Below are positions 49,268-58,329 of a stretch of DNA of 64,000 nucleotides, in pieces. Made by a program: the position numbers and the translations under genes. Source of the stretch: Erysipelotrichaceae bacterium OPF54 (GTDB taxonomy: Bacteria; Bacillota_I; Bacilli_A; Erysipelotrichales; Erysipelotrichaceae); assembly GCA_022834735.1 (NCBI GenBank), contig BQKD01000001.1:1527659-1591658 (forward strand), in the 5' to 3' direction. Under the pieces are notes generated by a model. It saw only the letters and a program-made list of their open reading frames with translations. It did no database searches and had not been told where the DNA came from. Positions within the stretch are counted from its first letter, which is position 1; every line of letters begins with the position of its first letter.

Positions 49268-50395
49268 ATGATTTTATTTAAAAACGCAAATGTATTCCCG
49301 ATTGAAAGCGCTCCCTATAAAGGCGATGTGCGCATCAGCGAAGGCCGGATCACGGGCATGGGGATCGATCTCGATCCTCTCGAGAACGAGGAAGTCATCG
49401 ACTGCACCGGTCTGAATCTTTATCCGGGAATGATCGAAGCCCACTGCCATCTCGGAATGGAAGAGAGCAGCATCCGCATGGAAGGAAACGACGTCAATGA
49501 AATGTCCGATCCGATCACGCCGCAGGTGCGCGGGCTGGACGGATGTTATCCGCTCGACGAAAGCGTATCGAACGCAGCCAGAGCGGGCGTGACATGCGTG
49601 GCAGCCGGACCGGGAAGCGCCAATGTGGTCGGCGGAACGTTCGTCTGCTACAAAACATCTGGAAGAAGCATCGACGAAATGGCGGTCGTAAAAAATATCG
49701 CCATGAAAGCGGCATTCGGAGAAAACCCGAAACGAGTCTATCAGGACAGCCGGATCAAGACGCGCATGAATATCGCGGCCCTGTTAAGAAATCTGCTTTT
49801 CAAGACAAAAGAGTACAAAGCGCAGAAAGAGGCGGGAAAAGATGTTCCGTTCAACATGCAATATGAAGCTATGCTGCCGGTGATCGAAAAGAAGATGCCG
49901 CTCAAGTGCCATGTGCACCGCAGCGACGACATCCTGAGCGCGATCCGGATCGCAAAGGAATTTGATCTCGATATCACGCTCGATCATGTGACGGACGGAG
50001 CTGTCATCGCCGATCTGATCAAGGAGAGCGGATATCCATGCATCGTCGGCCCGTCGCTTACTCATAAATCAAAGTATGAGCTGAAAGCAAAATCCTTCAA
50101 AACCCCGAAGGTCATCCATGATGCCGGGATCCTCTTTTCGATTACGACCGATTCGCCGGTCGTTCCCCAGGAATACCTGCCTTTATGCGCTGCCCTGGCC
50201 TGCAAGGAAGGACTGAGTGAAGAGGCATGCATCGAAGCAATCACCCTATCCCCTGCCCGGATCCTGAAGATCGATGAGCGTGTCGGCAGCATCAAGGTCG
50301 GAAAAGACGCGGACCTGATCCTTTGCACTTCCAGCCTGATCGATACCCTCAACGAGATCAAAGCCGTTTACATCAACGGTCAAAAAGTGGCGTAA
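49268..50395 (+). CDS. Amidohydrolase family protein (imidazolonepropionase-like)
   Basis: A 375-residue metal-dependent hydrolase. PGMIEAHCHLGMEE carries the HxH metal pair, KCHVHRSDDILSAIRIAKEF and ITLDHVTDGAVIADLI give further metal His residues, and FSITTDSPVVP the catalytic Asp. The C-terminal sandwich domain (SIKVGKDADLILCTSSLIDTLNEIKAVYINGQ) is typical. The family includes imidazolonepropionase-like and related cyclic-amide hydrolases; the substrate is unknown. Start ATG at 49268 with AAAGGAG 6 nt upstream, preferred to the TTG one codon earlier. Its promoter carries a Rex-type site, unexpected for an amidohydrolase. Confidence 0.85.
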   Translation: MILFKNANVFPIESAPYKGDVRISEGRITGMGIDLDPLENEEVIDCTGLNLYPGMIEAHCHLGMEESSIRMEGNDVNEMSDPITPQVRGLDGCYPLDESVSNAARAGVTCVAAGPGSANVVGGTFVCYKTSGRSIDEMAVVKNIAMKAAFGENPKRVYQDSRIKTRMNIAALLRNLLFKTKEYKAQKEAGKDVPFNMQYEAMLPVIEKKMPLKCHVHRSDDILSAIRIAKEFDLDITLDHVTDGAVIADLIKESGYPCIVGPSLTHKSKYELKAKSFKTPKVIHDAGILFSITTDSPVVPQEYLPLCAALACKEGLSEEACIEAITLSPARILKIDERVGSIKVGKDADLILCTSSLIDTLNEIKAVYINGQKVA

Positions 50396-50400
50396 CAACT

Positions 50401-50453
50401 TAGTTAAAAAATTCACAAACGCTGTTGACACGCTTTTGAAGATGACCTAATAT
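50401..50453 (+). promoter_or_regulatory. Thiolase promoter with a degenerate Rex-like site
   Basis: TTGACA (50425-50430), 17-nt spacer, TAATAT (50448-50453). Just upstream TAGTTAAAAAATTCACAA (50401-50418) matches the Rex consensus at 12 of 14 fixed positions. Confidence 0.6.
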
Positions 50454-50498
50454 AGTTGTAGAAATCTCAGAAATGAGTAGAAAGAGAGTTATAGTAAA

Positions 50499-51707
50499 AT
50501 GAATAAAGCTTATATTGTCGCTGCAAAGCGAAGCGCTATCGGAACTTTCCTTGGAAGTCTTACGACCGTTCCAGTAGCGGAAATGGGTGCTACAGTCCTT
50601 AAAGCTGCTATTAAGGAGGCAGGCATCACACCAGATGACGTCAACGAAGTCATCATCGGTAACGTAATTTCTGCAGGGCTCGGACAGAACATTGCCCGCC
50701 ACATCGCTTTGGATGCCGGCATCCCGAATACAGTACCGGCTCATGCGATCAACATGGTATGCGGTTCTGGTCTTGAAGCGGTGATCGAAGCAACGATCCG
50801 CATTCATGCCGGATGGGGAGATATCTTCGTGGCCGGCGGTGTCGAAAACATGTCTGCCGCACCATATCTGCTGAACGGAAAGAACCGTACAGGAACGAAG
50901 ATGGGCAACCAGACAGTCGTGGACGCCATGACATACGATGCCTTGACTGACGCGATGAACAACGTCCATATGGGTGTCACAGCAGAAAATATTGCTAAAA
51001 AATACGATATCACACGCGAGATGCAGGATGAATTCGCGCTGGCTTCCCAGCAGAAAGCTCTGAAAGCGATCGCTGACGGAAAATTCAAAGAAGAGATCGT
51101 ACCGATCGAGATCAAGACACGCAAAGGGGTCACTGTATTCGATACAGACGAGCATCCGCGCGAAACAAGCATGGAAAAACTTGCGAAGCTGCGCCCGGCA
51201 TTCATCAAAGACGGCACAGTGACTGCAGGAAATGCTTCCGGTATCAACGATGGTGCATCCTTCGTGATCGTTGCCAGCGAAGAAGCAGTCAAGAAATTCA
51301 ACCTGAAACCGATTGCCGAAATCGTAGGCTGCGGTCAAGGCGGTGTCGATCCGTTAGTAATGGGTCTTGGTCCTACGCCAGCTATCCTGAATGCATTGAA
51401 AGATGCTGACCTGAAACTTCAGGATATCAACCTGATCGAACTCAACGAAGCCTTTGCTTCCCAGTCTCTTGGTGTCGTTCATGAACTGATCGAAAAAACA
51501 GGAATCGACCGCGAAGCGTTGATGGAGATCACGAACGTAAACGGCGGAGCGATTGCTCTTGGTCACCCGGTCGGCGCATCCGGAAACCGTATCCTCGTTT
51601 CCCTGCTCCATGAAATGATCAAACGCAAATCCGAATACGGACTTGCATCGCTTTGCATCGGCGGCGGTATGGGTGTCGCTGTCATCGTTAAAAACTGCGA
51701 AGACTAA
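50499..51707 (+). CDS. thlA: Acetyl-CoA acetyltransferase (thiolase)
   Basis: A 402-residue biosynthetic-type thiolase that joins two acetyl-CoA into acetoacetyl-CoA, the first step to butyrate. Motifs are AKRSAIGTFLGSL, NMVCGSGLEAVIEA with the acyl-accepting Cys, GGVENMSAAPYLL, NASGINDGASFVIVAS, LIELNEAFASQSLG, NVNGGAIALGHPVGASGNRILVSL (catalytic His) and LCIGGGMGVAVIVKN (second Cys position). Own promoter at 50425 and a strong terminator after it. It completes the pathway with hbd, crt, bcd-etfAB and the CoA transferase. Confidence 0.96.
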   Translation: MNKAYIVAAKRSAIGTFLGSLTTVPVAEMGATVLKAAIKEAGITPDDVNEVIIGNVISAGLGQNIARHIALDAGIPNTVPAHAINMVCGSGLEAVIEATIRIHAGWGDIFVAGGVENMSAAPYLLNGKNRTGTKMGNQTVVDAMTYDALTDAMNNVHMGVTAENIAKKYDITREMQDEFALASQQKALKAIADGKFKEEIVPIEIKTRKGVTVFDTDEHPRETSMEKLAKLRPAFIKDGTVTAGNASGINDGASFVIVASEEAVKKFNLKPIAEIVGCGQGGVDPLVMGLGPTPAILNALKDADLKLQDINLIELNEAFASQSLGVVHELIEKTGIDREALMEITNVNGGAIALGHPVGASGNRILVSLLHEMIKRKSEYGLASLCIGGGMGVAVIVKNCED

Positions 51708-51716
51708 TTTTAATTT

Positions 51717-51750
51717 TAAAGGGCTTGTGATCACAAGCCCTTTTTTCTTT
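51717..51750 (+). terminator. Terminator after thiolase
   Basis: AAAGGGCTTGTGATCACAAGCCCTTT, a self-complementary stem with minimal loop, ending in T6. Confidence 0.88.
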
Positions 51751-52867
51751 TTGCTTTTTCGTATGTCGATTTAACGCTTTCCAGTTCTTCCACAGCAATA
51801 CAGTTGGGGATCGTGTGTTTTATAACTGCATCGATACATTCCTCCAGGTCCATCCAGCGCACATGATCGACTTCCTCTTTCTGAAGACGGAATACGTCTT
51901 CATCCACATCCTTCACAACGTAAAACACTTTCGAGATCTGCCGGTCATGAAATTCCCTGCCAAAGAACCGGTCATCCCATATGACCTTGCGGTCCATGCA
52001 TTCCACCAGCTCGGCTTCCAGCACATCGATACCAAGCTCTTCTTTGATTTCGCGCACAGCTGATGTCCGGTACGAGCTGCCTGCCGGAATATGACCCGCA
52101 CTGGAAATATCATACTGTCCCGGAAAGGAGCTTTTCGTATAGGAACGCATCTGCAGAAGCACTTCCAGCTTTTCCTCTCTTTCGCGAAGAAACCAGACGT
52201 GGCTCGTCCTGTGCATGACCTTATTGGCATGGGCATACGTCCTGGATACCATCTGTCCGGTCGGTTCGCCCCGATCATCGACCACATCCAGAAATTCGAT
52301 CCCGCTCAAAAGACAAACTGCCTGAAAAACGTGTTCGACCTTGTCTTCAAAAGAGGAGCAGGCAGGAATCCGTATCGTATGCGGATGATTCCGCCATACT
52401 TGTACGAACAGTTCGTCAAGCTTTCTGGCCTGCTCATCGTCTTCAAGCCGCAGCGCATTGTTTTCCTGCTGCTTATAACACCCAAGCGCCGCGCTCGTCT
52501 CCATGATCACCACCCCGTCATATCGGGAATTGATCTCGTCATCCTGCATCCGTTCTTCTTGGAGCAGACGCTTATACAGCCCTTTGCCTAAATATACCTC
52601 ATGATCGCCTAATCCGCGGTCGAGCAGCAGAAGCTCTGGCTTCTGGTCAACCCATTCGGATTCCTTCCGGATCTGGCGTTCGAATATTTCCTTTTGAAAG
52701 CAGTATAACCCGACCGTATCGGGCGAAATATTCTCAGCAAGCACCTCGGTCGCGGTTTCAGTAAGGATCCCGGCTTCCACTCCTGCGTCCTCGAGCTTCT
52801 TTTTTAAAAGCGGCAGCGCACTTGTCTTTCCGGCACCCGGGCCGCCCGTCAATACAATTTTCTTCAT
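51731..52867 (-). CDS. Fusion of AAA/NadR-like P-loop domain and Nudix hydrolase
   Basis: A 378-residue two-domain protein. Residues 1-185 are a P-loop NTPase of the AAA_28 (NadR/Ttd14-like) type, with TGGPGAGKTSALPLL (Walker A), ETATEVLAENI and LLLLDRGLGDHEVYLG (Walker B). Residues 193-365 are a Nudix domain like those of isopentenyl-diphosphate isomerase relatives: SRTYAHANKVMHRTSHVWFL, QYDISSAGHIPAGSSYRTSAVREIKEELGI. The first Glu of the Nudix box is Ser, while the REIKEELG metal-binding part is kept. It overlaps the next upstream gene by 4 nt. Probably a nucleotide-handling enzyme; substrate unknown. Confidence 0.85.
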   Translation of the reverse strand: MKKIVLTGGPGAGKTSALPLLKKKLEDAGVEAGILTETATEVLAENISPDTVGLYCFQKEIFERQIRKESEWVDQKPELLLLDRGLGDHEVYLGKGLYKRLLQEERMQDDEINSRYDGVVIMETSAALGCYKQQENNALRLEDDEQARKLDELFVQVWRNHPHTIRIPACSSFEDKVEHVFQAVCLLSGIEFLDVVDDRGEPTGQMVSRTYAHANKVMHRTSHVWFLREREEKLEVLLQMRSYTKSSFPGQYDISSAGHIPAGSSYRTSAVREIKEELGIDVLEAELVECMDRKVIWDDRFFGREFHDRQISKVFYVVKDVDEDVFRLQKEEVDHVRWMDLEECIDAVIKHTIPNCIAVEELESVKSTYEKAKRKKGL

Positions 52868-53814
52868 CCGTTTCTCCCTTCGAATAGTCTTTCGTAATAT
52901 GAATACGTCATGGGCGCTTTGTCCGCCAGATCCTGCGGATACCGGACATAATACTTGACCGCTTCCGCAAAGTATTCAGCCGAGGATGTCGAACCATACT
53001 CATTTAAATTTCCTCCCTCGCTCTCGTACAAAGAGTGAAACGAAGGCGTATCGCTCAGAAATTCCTGTCCGTAAGCTGTCTGATAATCTTCAAGGTGTCC
53101 GAGTTCATGGGCTAGCGTATTGGCATAATAATCATCCGGCATCATGACCCGCTCCGGCATCGCAAGATCGATATACGGTTCGCTGATATCATTGCGCAGA
53201 AGACGCACTGCCATATCCGAACTGCTCGCAAAGCCGACGACATTGTCCGATGCGCGAGCCGGATCTTCCTGCGAAAAATAGGTATCATCCATCACGATAA
53301 TCGAGGTGCATTTTTCAAAAAGATAAGCAGGGATCCTTTCCTGCAGCGCTGCCGCAAAATGCTGCACATATTCATAGGAAACTTCTTCATCGCACACAAA
53401 GCGGACCGGCGGCAGCCCCTCGAACTCAAAGATCTGCGCCTCCATCGCGGCAAGCGACTCCTGTGCCTGCTGCTGTGCCGCTGCGATTTTCTGGTTCTCG
53501 ACCGAATCGTAAACCGTGCGGTACAGCGAAGGCCCGAACCAGTAAACGGCGCCTGCCGTCATCCCGGCCCCGATCAGAAAACGGATGAAGCCGTGACGTT
53601 CAAACAAATGCGACAGTCCCGCCCATAGCCCCGCAGCAGCAGACAGGATCCATTTATACGGAAAGTCCAGTAGTTCGGCCGCCACGGCCAATACCCGGAT
53701 CTCATTGACGGTCCACGTCGAGTGCACGCACAGTTCCTGCAGCAAGGTCAGCACAAGATAGCATACCATCGCGTAAACCACGCATAGTGAAAGGGAACGG
53801 AATAATTTTTTCAT
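52864..53814 (-). CDS. Membrane-anchored gluzincin-type zinc peptidase (lethal-factor/PPEP-like fold)
   Basis: A 316-residue protein with two or three hydrophobic segments in the first 100 residues (7-25, about 55-70, about 78-95), a coiled-coil-like Q/A-rich stretch (105-130), and a peptidase domain. HELGH (236-240) is the zinc and general-base motif. SSAEYFAEAVKYYV (278-290) supplies the glutamate ligand and tyrosines, an arrangement like that in lethal-factor C-terminal/Pro-Pro-endopeptidase-type domains. It looks whole. The peptidase probably faces outward and could act on surface proteins; the target is unknown. Cotranscribed with the AAA-Nudix gene (ATGA overlap). Its start is 6 nt from a -10-like box. 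Confidence 0.72.
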   Translation of the reverse strand: MKKLFRSLSLCVVYAMVCYLVLTLLQELCVHSTWTVNEIRVLAVAAELLDFPYKWILSAAAGLWAGLSHLFERHGFIRFLIGAGMTAGAVYWFGPSLYRTVYDSVENQKIAAAQQQAQESLAAMEAQIFEFEGLPPVRFVCDEEVSYEYVQHFAAALQERIPAYLFEKCTSIIVMDDTYFSQEDPARASDNVVGFASSSDMAVRLLRNDISEPYIDLAMPERVMMPDDYYANTLAHELGHLEDYQTAYGQEFLSDTPSFHSLYESEGGNLNEYGSTSSAEYFAEAVKYYVRYPQDLADKAPMTYSYYERLFEGRNG

Positions 53815-53849
53815 AGTTCCATCTTAGCGTCCGCGATCCGATTACGCAA
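53812..53849 (-). promoter_or_regulatory. Promoter of the zinc peptidase gene, 6 nt from the start codon
   Basis: On minus: TTGCGT (53849-53844), 17-nt spacer, TAAGAT (53826-53821), six bases, ATG (53814). Both hexamers are imperfect, but the spacing is canonical. Confidence 0.4.
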
Positions 53850-53855
53850 TACCGC

Positions 53856-53883
53856 AAAAAAAAGAAGATTACTTTGAATCTTC
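53856..53883 (-). terminator. Terminator of the rimP-rbfA operon
   Basis: On minus GAAGATT, 6-nt loop, AATCTTC, then TTTTTTTT; it overlaps the rbfA stop. Confidence 0.88.
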
Positions 53884-54225
53884 CTTTTCATTGATCTCTT
53901 TGATGATGTTTTCGATCTTGCGGCCACGCTCAAGCGATTTATCCTGAACGAAAAACAGTTCAGGCACCTTGCGCATCTTGATATTTCTGGCCAAAGTCGA
54001 CCGGATGAATCCCTTCGACTGGTTCAGGATCTTCAGGCCCGCTTCATTTCGGTCCTGCTGTCCTAAAAAGGATACGAACACTTTCGCCTGCGACATATCG
54101 CGGGTACACTGGACATCGGTCACCGTCACGAAGCCGAGTTTCGGATTTTTCAATTCGAACTGAAGGATCCTTGAAATTTCCTTCTGCAGGATCGCATCCA
54201 TCCGATCCTGTTTTACTGCTGACAT
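53869..54225 (-). CDS. rbfA: 30S ribosome-binding factor A
   Basis: A 118-residue KH-like protein needed for 16S 5'-end processing and cold adaptation. RMDAILQKEISRILQFELKNPKLGFVTVTDVQCTRDMSQAKVFVSFLG and IRSTLARNIKMRKVPELFFVQDKSLERGRKIENII are standard RbfA. The ATG overlaps the infB stop (TAATG). In Bacillus ylxP lies between infB and rbfA; it is missing here. Confidence 0.96.
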   Translation of the reverse strand: MSAVKQDRMDAILQKEISRILQFELKNPKLGFVTVTDVQCTRDMSQAKVFVSFLGQQDRNEAGLKILNQSKGFIRSTLARNIKMRKVPELFFVQDKSLERGRKIENIIKEINEKEDSK

Positions 54226-56096
54226 TATTCAACCACTTCCTGATCTTCAAACGCTTCGATGATATCATCGATCTTGATATCATTGAAGTTCTCTATTGTC
54301 ATACCACATTCATAACCGCTCGTCACTTCTTTTACATCGTTTTCAAAGCGGCGAAGCGAACCGAGCTTGCCCGTGTAAATGACGATGCCGTCGCGGATCA
54401 GCCGTACAGAACAGTCGCGGCGCACGGCGCCATCCGTAACCATACATCCGGCAATCGTACCAACACGCGAAACCTTATATGTCTGGCGTACCTCGGCCTG
54501 TCCGATGACAACTTCTTCATAGACTGGCGCGAGCATACCTTTCATCGCGCTTTCAAGCTCTTCAAGAGCCTTATAAATAATATTGTGCAGACGGATCTCT
54601 ACGCCCTCTTCCTCCGCTTTCTTGCGGATCGCAGCCGTAGGCCGGATATTGAATCCGTAAATGATCGCGTTGGACGCGCTGGCCAGCATGATATCCGATT
54701 CGGTGATCGTACCGACCGTGGAACGGATCACATTGACCCGGACCGTATCGACATCGAGTTTTTCCATGCTTGCCTTCAGCGCTTCGGCAGAACCCTGCAC
54801 ATCCGCCTTGATCAGGATATTGATATCCTTTACATCGCCTTCGTTGATCTGACGGGCAAGATCTTCCAGAGACATGGCAGAAGTCTGATTTCTTTCCTTT
54901 TCGATCTGTTTTTCCAGACGATGGCCTGCGATCTCGCTTGCTTTTTTGTAAGAATCGTAGGTCATGAACACATCCCCGGCACGAGGTACCTCATTCAGAC
55001 CGATAATTTCGACTGGTGTCGAAGGAAGAGCCTGCTTGATTTCCATTCCTTTGTCATTGGTCATCTTGCGAACGCGGCCGAAACTTGTGCCGACAACCAC
55101 GTTGTCTCCGGCATGCAGCGTTCCCTGCTGCACGAGCAGCGTAGCGACCGGACCGCGGCCTTTATCCAGCTTGGCTTCGACAACCGTACCGGACGCATTC
55201 GTATCCGGGTTCGCTTTGAGCTCCTGCATATCCGCTACCAGGATCAGAGTTTCCAGAAGCTCATGGACCCCTTCTCCGCTGCGGGCCGAGATCTTTGTAA
55301 AGATCGTGTCGCCGCCCCATTCCTCAGGCATGACACCCAGGTCGGACAGCTCGGCCATCACTTTATCCGTATTGGCTCCCGGCTTGTCGATCTTGTTTAC
55401 GGCTACGACGATCGGAACGCCGGCCGCTCTTGCGTGGTCGATCGATTCCTTGGTCTGCGGCATGACGCCATCATCCGCCGCAACGATCAGAACGACGATA
55501 TCCGTGATCTGTGCTCCGCGCGCACGCATAGCCGTGAACGCTTCATGTCCTGGCGTATCGAGGAACGTGACCTTGCGCTGGCCGACCGCGACCTGATAGG
55601 CACCGATATGCTGGGTGATCCCTCCGAACTCCCCGCTCGTGACATGTGTCTTGCGGATCGTATCCAGCAGAGTGGTCTTGCCATGATCGACGTGTCCCAT
55701 GATCGTTACGACCGGCGGACGCGGCTTCAGATCTTTTTCGTCAAATTCCATGTTGCCGATCTGCTCTTCGATATCATCTTCCTCGATCACGATCTCTTTA
55801 TGCGGTGTCACATTGAACTCCATACAGATCAGTTCGATTTCCTCGTCGGAAAGGACAGTATTGATCGTCGACATATTTCCCATCATGAACAGGAACTTGA
55901 TAAGTTCCGAGCTGTTGCGTTTCATCAGTTCGGCAAGCTGACCGACTGTCAGTGCCGTGCTGTATGTGATCTCCTTTACATGCTCCTGCTGTCTGCGAGG
56001 CGCATTGTTCGAGCGGGAACGATGATTGTTCCGGTTGCTGTTCCCCTTTTTATCTGGTCTTCTTTTCTGCTGTGGTTTTGCCATTTGATCACTCAT
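54225..56096 (-). CDS. infB: Translation initiation factor IF-2
   Basis: A 623-residue GTPase that brings initiator tRNA to the 30S subunit. The G domain has [35 protein letters not shown] and [13 protein letters not shown]. Domains II-IV follow to the C-terminus. The N-terminal extension is short (about 130 residues, basic, [18 protein letters not shown]), making it smaller than the roughly 700-900 residues of Bacillus or E. coli. The ATG overlaps the ylxQ stop; a second in-frame ATG is four codons later. Confidence 0.97.
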   Translation of the reverse strand: MSDQMAKPQQKRRPDKKGNSNRNNHRSRSNNAPRRQQEHVKEITYSTALTVGQLAELMKRNSSELIKFLFMMGNMSTINTVLSDEEIELICMEFNVTPHKEIVIEEDDIEEQIGNMEFDEKDLKPRPPVVTIMGHVDHGKTTLLDTIRKTHVTSGEFGGITQHIGAYQVAVGQRKVTFLDTPGHEAFTAMRARGAQITDIVVLIVAADDGVMPQTKESIDHARAAGVPIVVAVNKIDKPGANTDKVMAELSDLGVMPEEWGGDTIFTKISARSGEGVHELLETLILVADMQELKANPDTNASGTVVEAKLDKGRGPVATLLVQQGTLHAGDNVVVGTSFGRVRKMTNDKGMEIKQALPSTPVEIIGLNEVPRAGDVFMTYDSYKKASEIAGHRLEKQIEKERNQTSAMSLEDLARQINEGDVKDINILIKADVQGSAEALKASMEKLDVDTVRVNVIRSTVGTITESDIMLASASNAIIYGFNIRPTAAIRKKAEEEGVEIRLHNIIYKALEELESAMKGMLAPVYEEVVIGQAEVRQTYKVSRVGTIAGCMVTDGAVRRDCSVRLIRDGIVIYTGKLGSLRRFENDVKEVTSGYECGMTIENFNDIKIDDIIEAFEDQEVVE

Positions 56097-56386
56097 CCTT
56101 TCATATCTTTCATAATTCCGCTGGCAAGATTCTGATCGGTAATGCCAAGCGACATTGCAGCTCTATTGCTGATGCACGAAAATTCCTCTGCCCCCATTTC
56201 AAGAAGTGGCACATCGTAATACGTGCATTTGTCTTTTAGTTTTTTTGTGCGGTTTGCTCCGCAGGCACTTGAATAAACGACTAATTTTGCGCTCCCGTTC
56301 TGTATGGCACGGATCAGCGCATCGCCCATGACGCACGCACGGGCGCGCATAGCCATCTGAATTTTTGCGGCCGCTTTGCTAGTCAC
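56093..56386 (-). CDS. ylxQ: YlxQ, L7Ae/L30e-family RNA-binding protein
   Basis: A 97-residue protein of the ribosomal L7Ae/L30e/S12e family. It has the pattern [58 protein letters not shown]. Its position between ylxR and infB is the standard one for YlxQ, an RNA-binding protein of uncertain role. It overlaps ylxR by 8 nt and infB by 4 nt. Confidence 0.9.
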   Translation of the reverse strand: MTSKAAAKIQMAMRARACVMGDALIRAIQNGSAKLVVYSSACGANRTKKLKDKCTYYDVPLLEMGAEEFSCISNRAAMSLGITDQNLASGIMKDMKG

Positions 56387-56642
56387 GAAGCATCGCCTCT
56401 AATTCATCATAGATTTCCTGCGGCACCGGCGCTTCCAGAGCACGCTCGAGCGCCTTGTTCTTCTTTGCTTTCTCCAGGGTCTCGATCGACTTCTGGATAT
56501 ACGCGCCGTGCCCGTTGCGCTTTCCTTTAACATCGATCTCGATCGTATCTTCCGGCGTACGGACGATACGGATCAGCTCTTTTTTCGGAAAGCGTTCCTG
56601 TGTCACCACACATTTGCGCATCGGGATCTTTTTCACTCGCAC
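56379..56642 (-). CDS. ylxR: YlxR (DUF448) RNA-binding/regulatory protein
   Basis: An 87-residue DUF448 protein. KIPMRKCVVTQERFPKKELIRIVRTPEDTIEIDVKGKRNGHGAYIQKSIETLEKAKKNKALERALEAPVPQEIYDEL shows the RxCxxxxxxxxKxxLxR and GRGAY-like (here GHGAY) signatures. Homologues are nucleoid-linked or RNA-binding. Between nusA and ylxQ, as expected. Confidence 0.93.
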   Translation of the reverse strand: MRVKKIPMRKCVVTQERFPKKELIRIVRTPEDTIEIDVKGKRNGHGAYIQKSIETLEKAKKNKALERALEAPVPQEIYDELEAMLRD

Positions 56643-56648
56643 CCCTCC

Positions 56649-58316
56649 TTAATCATCGTAATACTCGTCGTATTGTTCATAATCAACGTCGTCGTCCCAG
56701 ATATCGTCATCGTCTTCGGCGTCCTCGATCTCGGCAAGCTCTTCCTCGGAATAGATCGGTTTCATTGCCGAGAAGTCTTTTTTGGCTCTTTCTTTCTTTT
56801 CGATCTTTTCTTCTTTTTCCTCGATCAGTTCGCCAAGCGTCTTATCCTTGCGGGAAACTTTCGGTTCTTCCTCTTTTGGATGGGAAGCATCGGCAAAGTT
56901 TTCGAATTTCGAAGTGAACTCCTTCACTTCGTGGTCTTTGTTTTCGCGGCGCATTTCCTTTGCGATCCGGGCCGCTTCTTCCATCTCGTCCGTTTCCTTC
57001 ACGGCTTCTTCGGCTGCTTCCATATTTTCGCTTTCTGTTTCATACAGCGATCCTACCGGCATGATCGTATCGTCCTCGTCTTCCTCGTATTCGAAGTCGG
57101 CAACGGACACATCTTCGATCTCTTCCGGCTTTTCTTTGAGCGCGTTGATCTTTTCCTGCTGTTTGTATGCCCGCTCTGCAGCTTTTTTCGCTTTATACTC
57201 TTCCTGCATCTTGGCGGCGATTCCCATGTAGTCGATTCCCAGGGCATCCATTTCGCTCTGTGATTTGATATCGATCTTATGTCCGGAAAGCTTGACAGCA
57301 AGACGGGCGTTCTTTCCGCGGCGCCCGATCGCGAGCGAAAGCTGATCGTCCGGCACGACAACGATCAGTCCGTCCTTGACATTGTCGTTTGGTATGACGG
57401 CCACGCCCTGGCTAGGCGAAAGGGCATTGGCGATCAGTTCGGAAATATTGTCCGACCATTCGAAAATATCGATCTTTTCTCCATTGAGCTCATTGATGAT
57501 TGCCTGGACACGTGTTCCGCGCGGACCGATGCAGGCACCGATCGGATCGATGTTTTCATTATGCGAATACACGGCGATCTTGCAGCGCTCGCCCGGATCT
57601 CTGGCTATGGCCTTGATCTCGATGATCCCATTGTAAATTTCCGGCACTTCTTTTTCAAACAGACGGCGGACGAATACCGGTGTCGCACGGGACACGACGA
57701 CCTGGGCCCCTTTCGTGTCTTCATGCACTTCCGTGATCACCACATTGATCCGCTCGCCTTCCTTGTAATGTTCGGTCGGGATCTGGTCGCTTTTCTTCAT
57801 CATCGCATACGTTTTGCCGATATCGACAAGCACGAACTTGTCTTCCACCGTTTCCACGACGCCGGTCACCATTTCATCGACTTTGTCGCAGTATGCTTCG
57901 TACACCTGCTTTTTCTCGGCTTCCCGGATTTTCTGCTTCAGCACGTTTTTTACCTGGCTGACAGCAGCGCGGTCAAGCTTGGTGATATCGATTTCCTCGT
58001 CGATCGTATCGCCGATATTTGCGCGCGGATCAATCTCGCGGGCATCTTCGAGCGAAATTTCCAGCTCGTCATCGGTAATGTCGTCATCGTTCATTACTTC
58101 ACGGACCTGATACAAATGAACATTTCCGTTTTCGATGACGACCTTGGCCTGTACGTCACGAAGCTCCGCCTGTTTCGAATGCGCCGCTTTCATCTGTTTC
58201 TGATATCCCTTTGTCAGCGCTTCCTTCAATGCTTCTTCTACAGTTTTTTCATCTACATTGTGATAGCCGACGATTCCGGCCAGTGCATTGACAAGAGTTT
58301 CTACCTTCAGTTTCAT
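56649..58316 (-). CDS. nusA: Transcription termination/antitermination factor NusA, with long acidic tail
   Basis: NusA binds RNA polymerase and modulates pausing and termination. The core has the N-terminal RNAP-binding domain (1-130), S1 (VTGVVETVEDKFVLVDIGKTYAMM), KH1 (GERCKIAVYSHNENIDPIGACIGPRGTRVQAIINELNGEKIDIFEW) and KH2 (DGLIVVVPDDQLSLAIGRRGKNARLAVKLSGHKIDI). At 555 residues it is about 180 longer than Bacillus NusA. The extra C-terminal part is charged, of low complexity and strongly acidic at the end (EDAEDDDDIWDDDVDYEQYDEYYDD). Confidence 0.96.
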   Translation of the reverse strand: MKLKVETLVNALAGIVGYHNVDEKTVEEALKEALTKGYQKQMKAAHSKQAELRDVQAKVVIENGNVHLYQVREVMNDDDITDDELEISLEDAREIDPRANIGDTIDEEIDITKLDRAAVSQVKNVLKQKIREAEKKQVYEAYCDKVDEMVTGVVETVEDKFVLVDIGKTYAMMKKSDQIPTEHYKEGERINVVITEVHEDTKGAQVVVSRATPVFVRRLFEKEVPEIYNGIIEIKAIARDPGERCKIAVYSHNENIDPIGACIGPRGTRVQAIINELNGEKIDIFEWSDNISELIANALSPSQGVAVIPNDNVKDGLIVVVPDDQLSLAIGRRGKNARLAVKLSGHKIDIKSQSEMDALGIDYMGIAAKMQEEYKAKKAAERAYKQQEKINALKEKPEEIEDVSVADFEYEEDEDDTIMPVGSLYETESENMEAAEEAVKETDEMEEAARIAKEMRRENKDHEVKEFTSKFENFADASHPKEEEPKVSRKDKTLGELIEEKEEKIEKKERAKKDFSAMKPIYSEEELAEIEDAEDDDDIWDDDVDYEQYDEYYDD

Positions 58317-58329
58317 TTTCTTTCCACTC

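Noticed and set aside
54171-56135. A 654-codon open frame on plus, opposite infB
   Set aside because: It is the antisense shadow of infB, without ribosome-binding site or recognisable domains; infB is certain.
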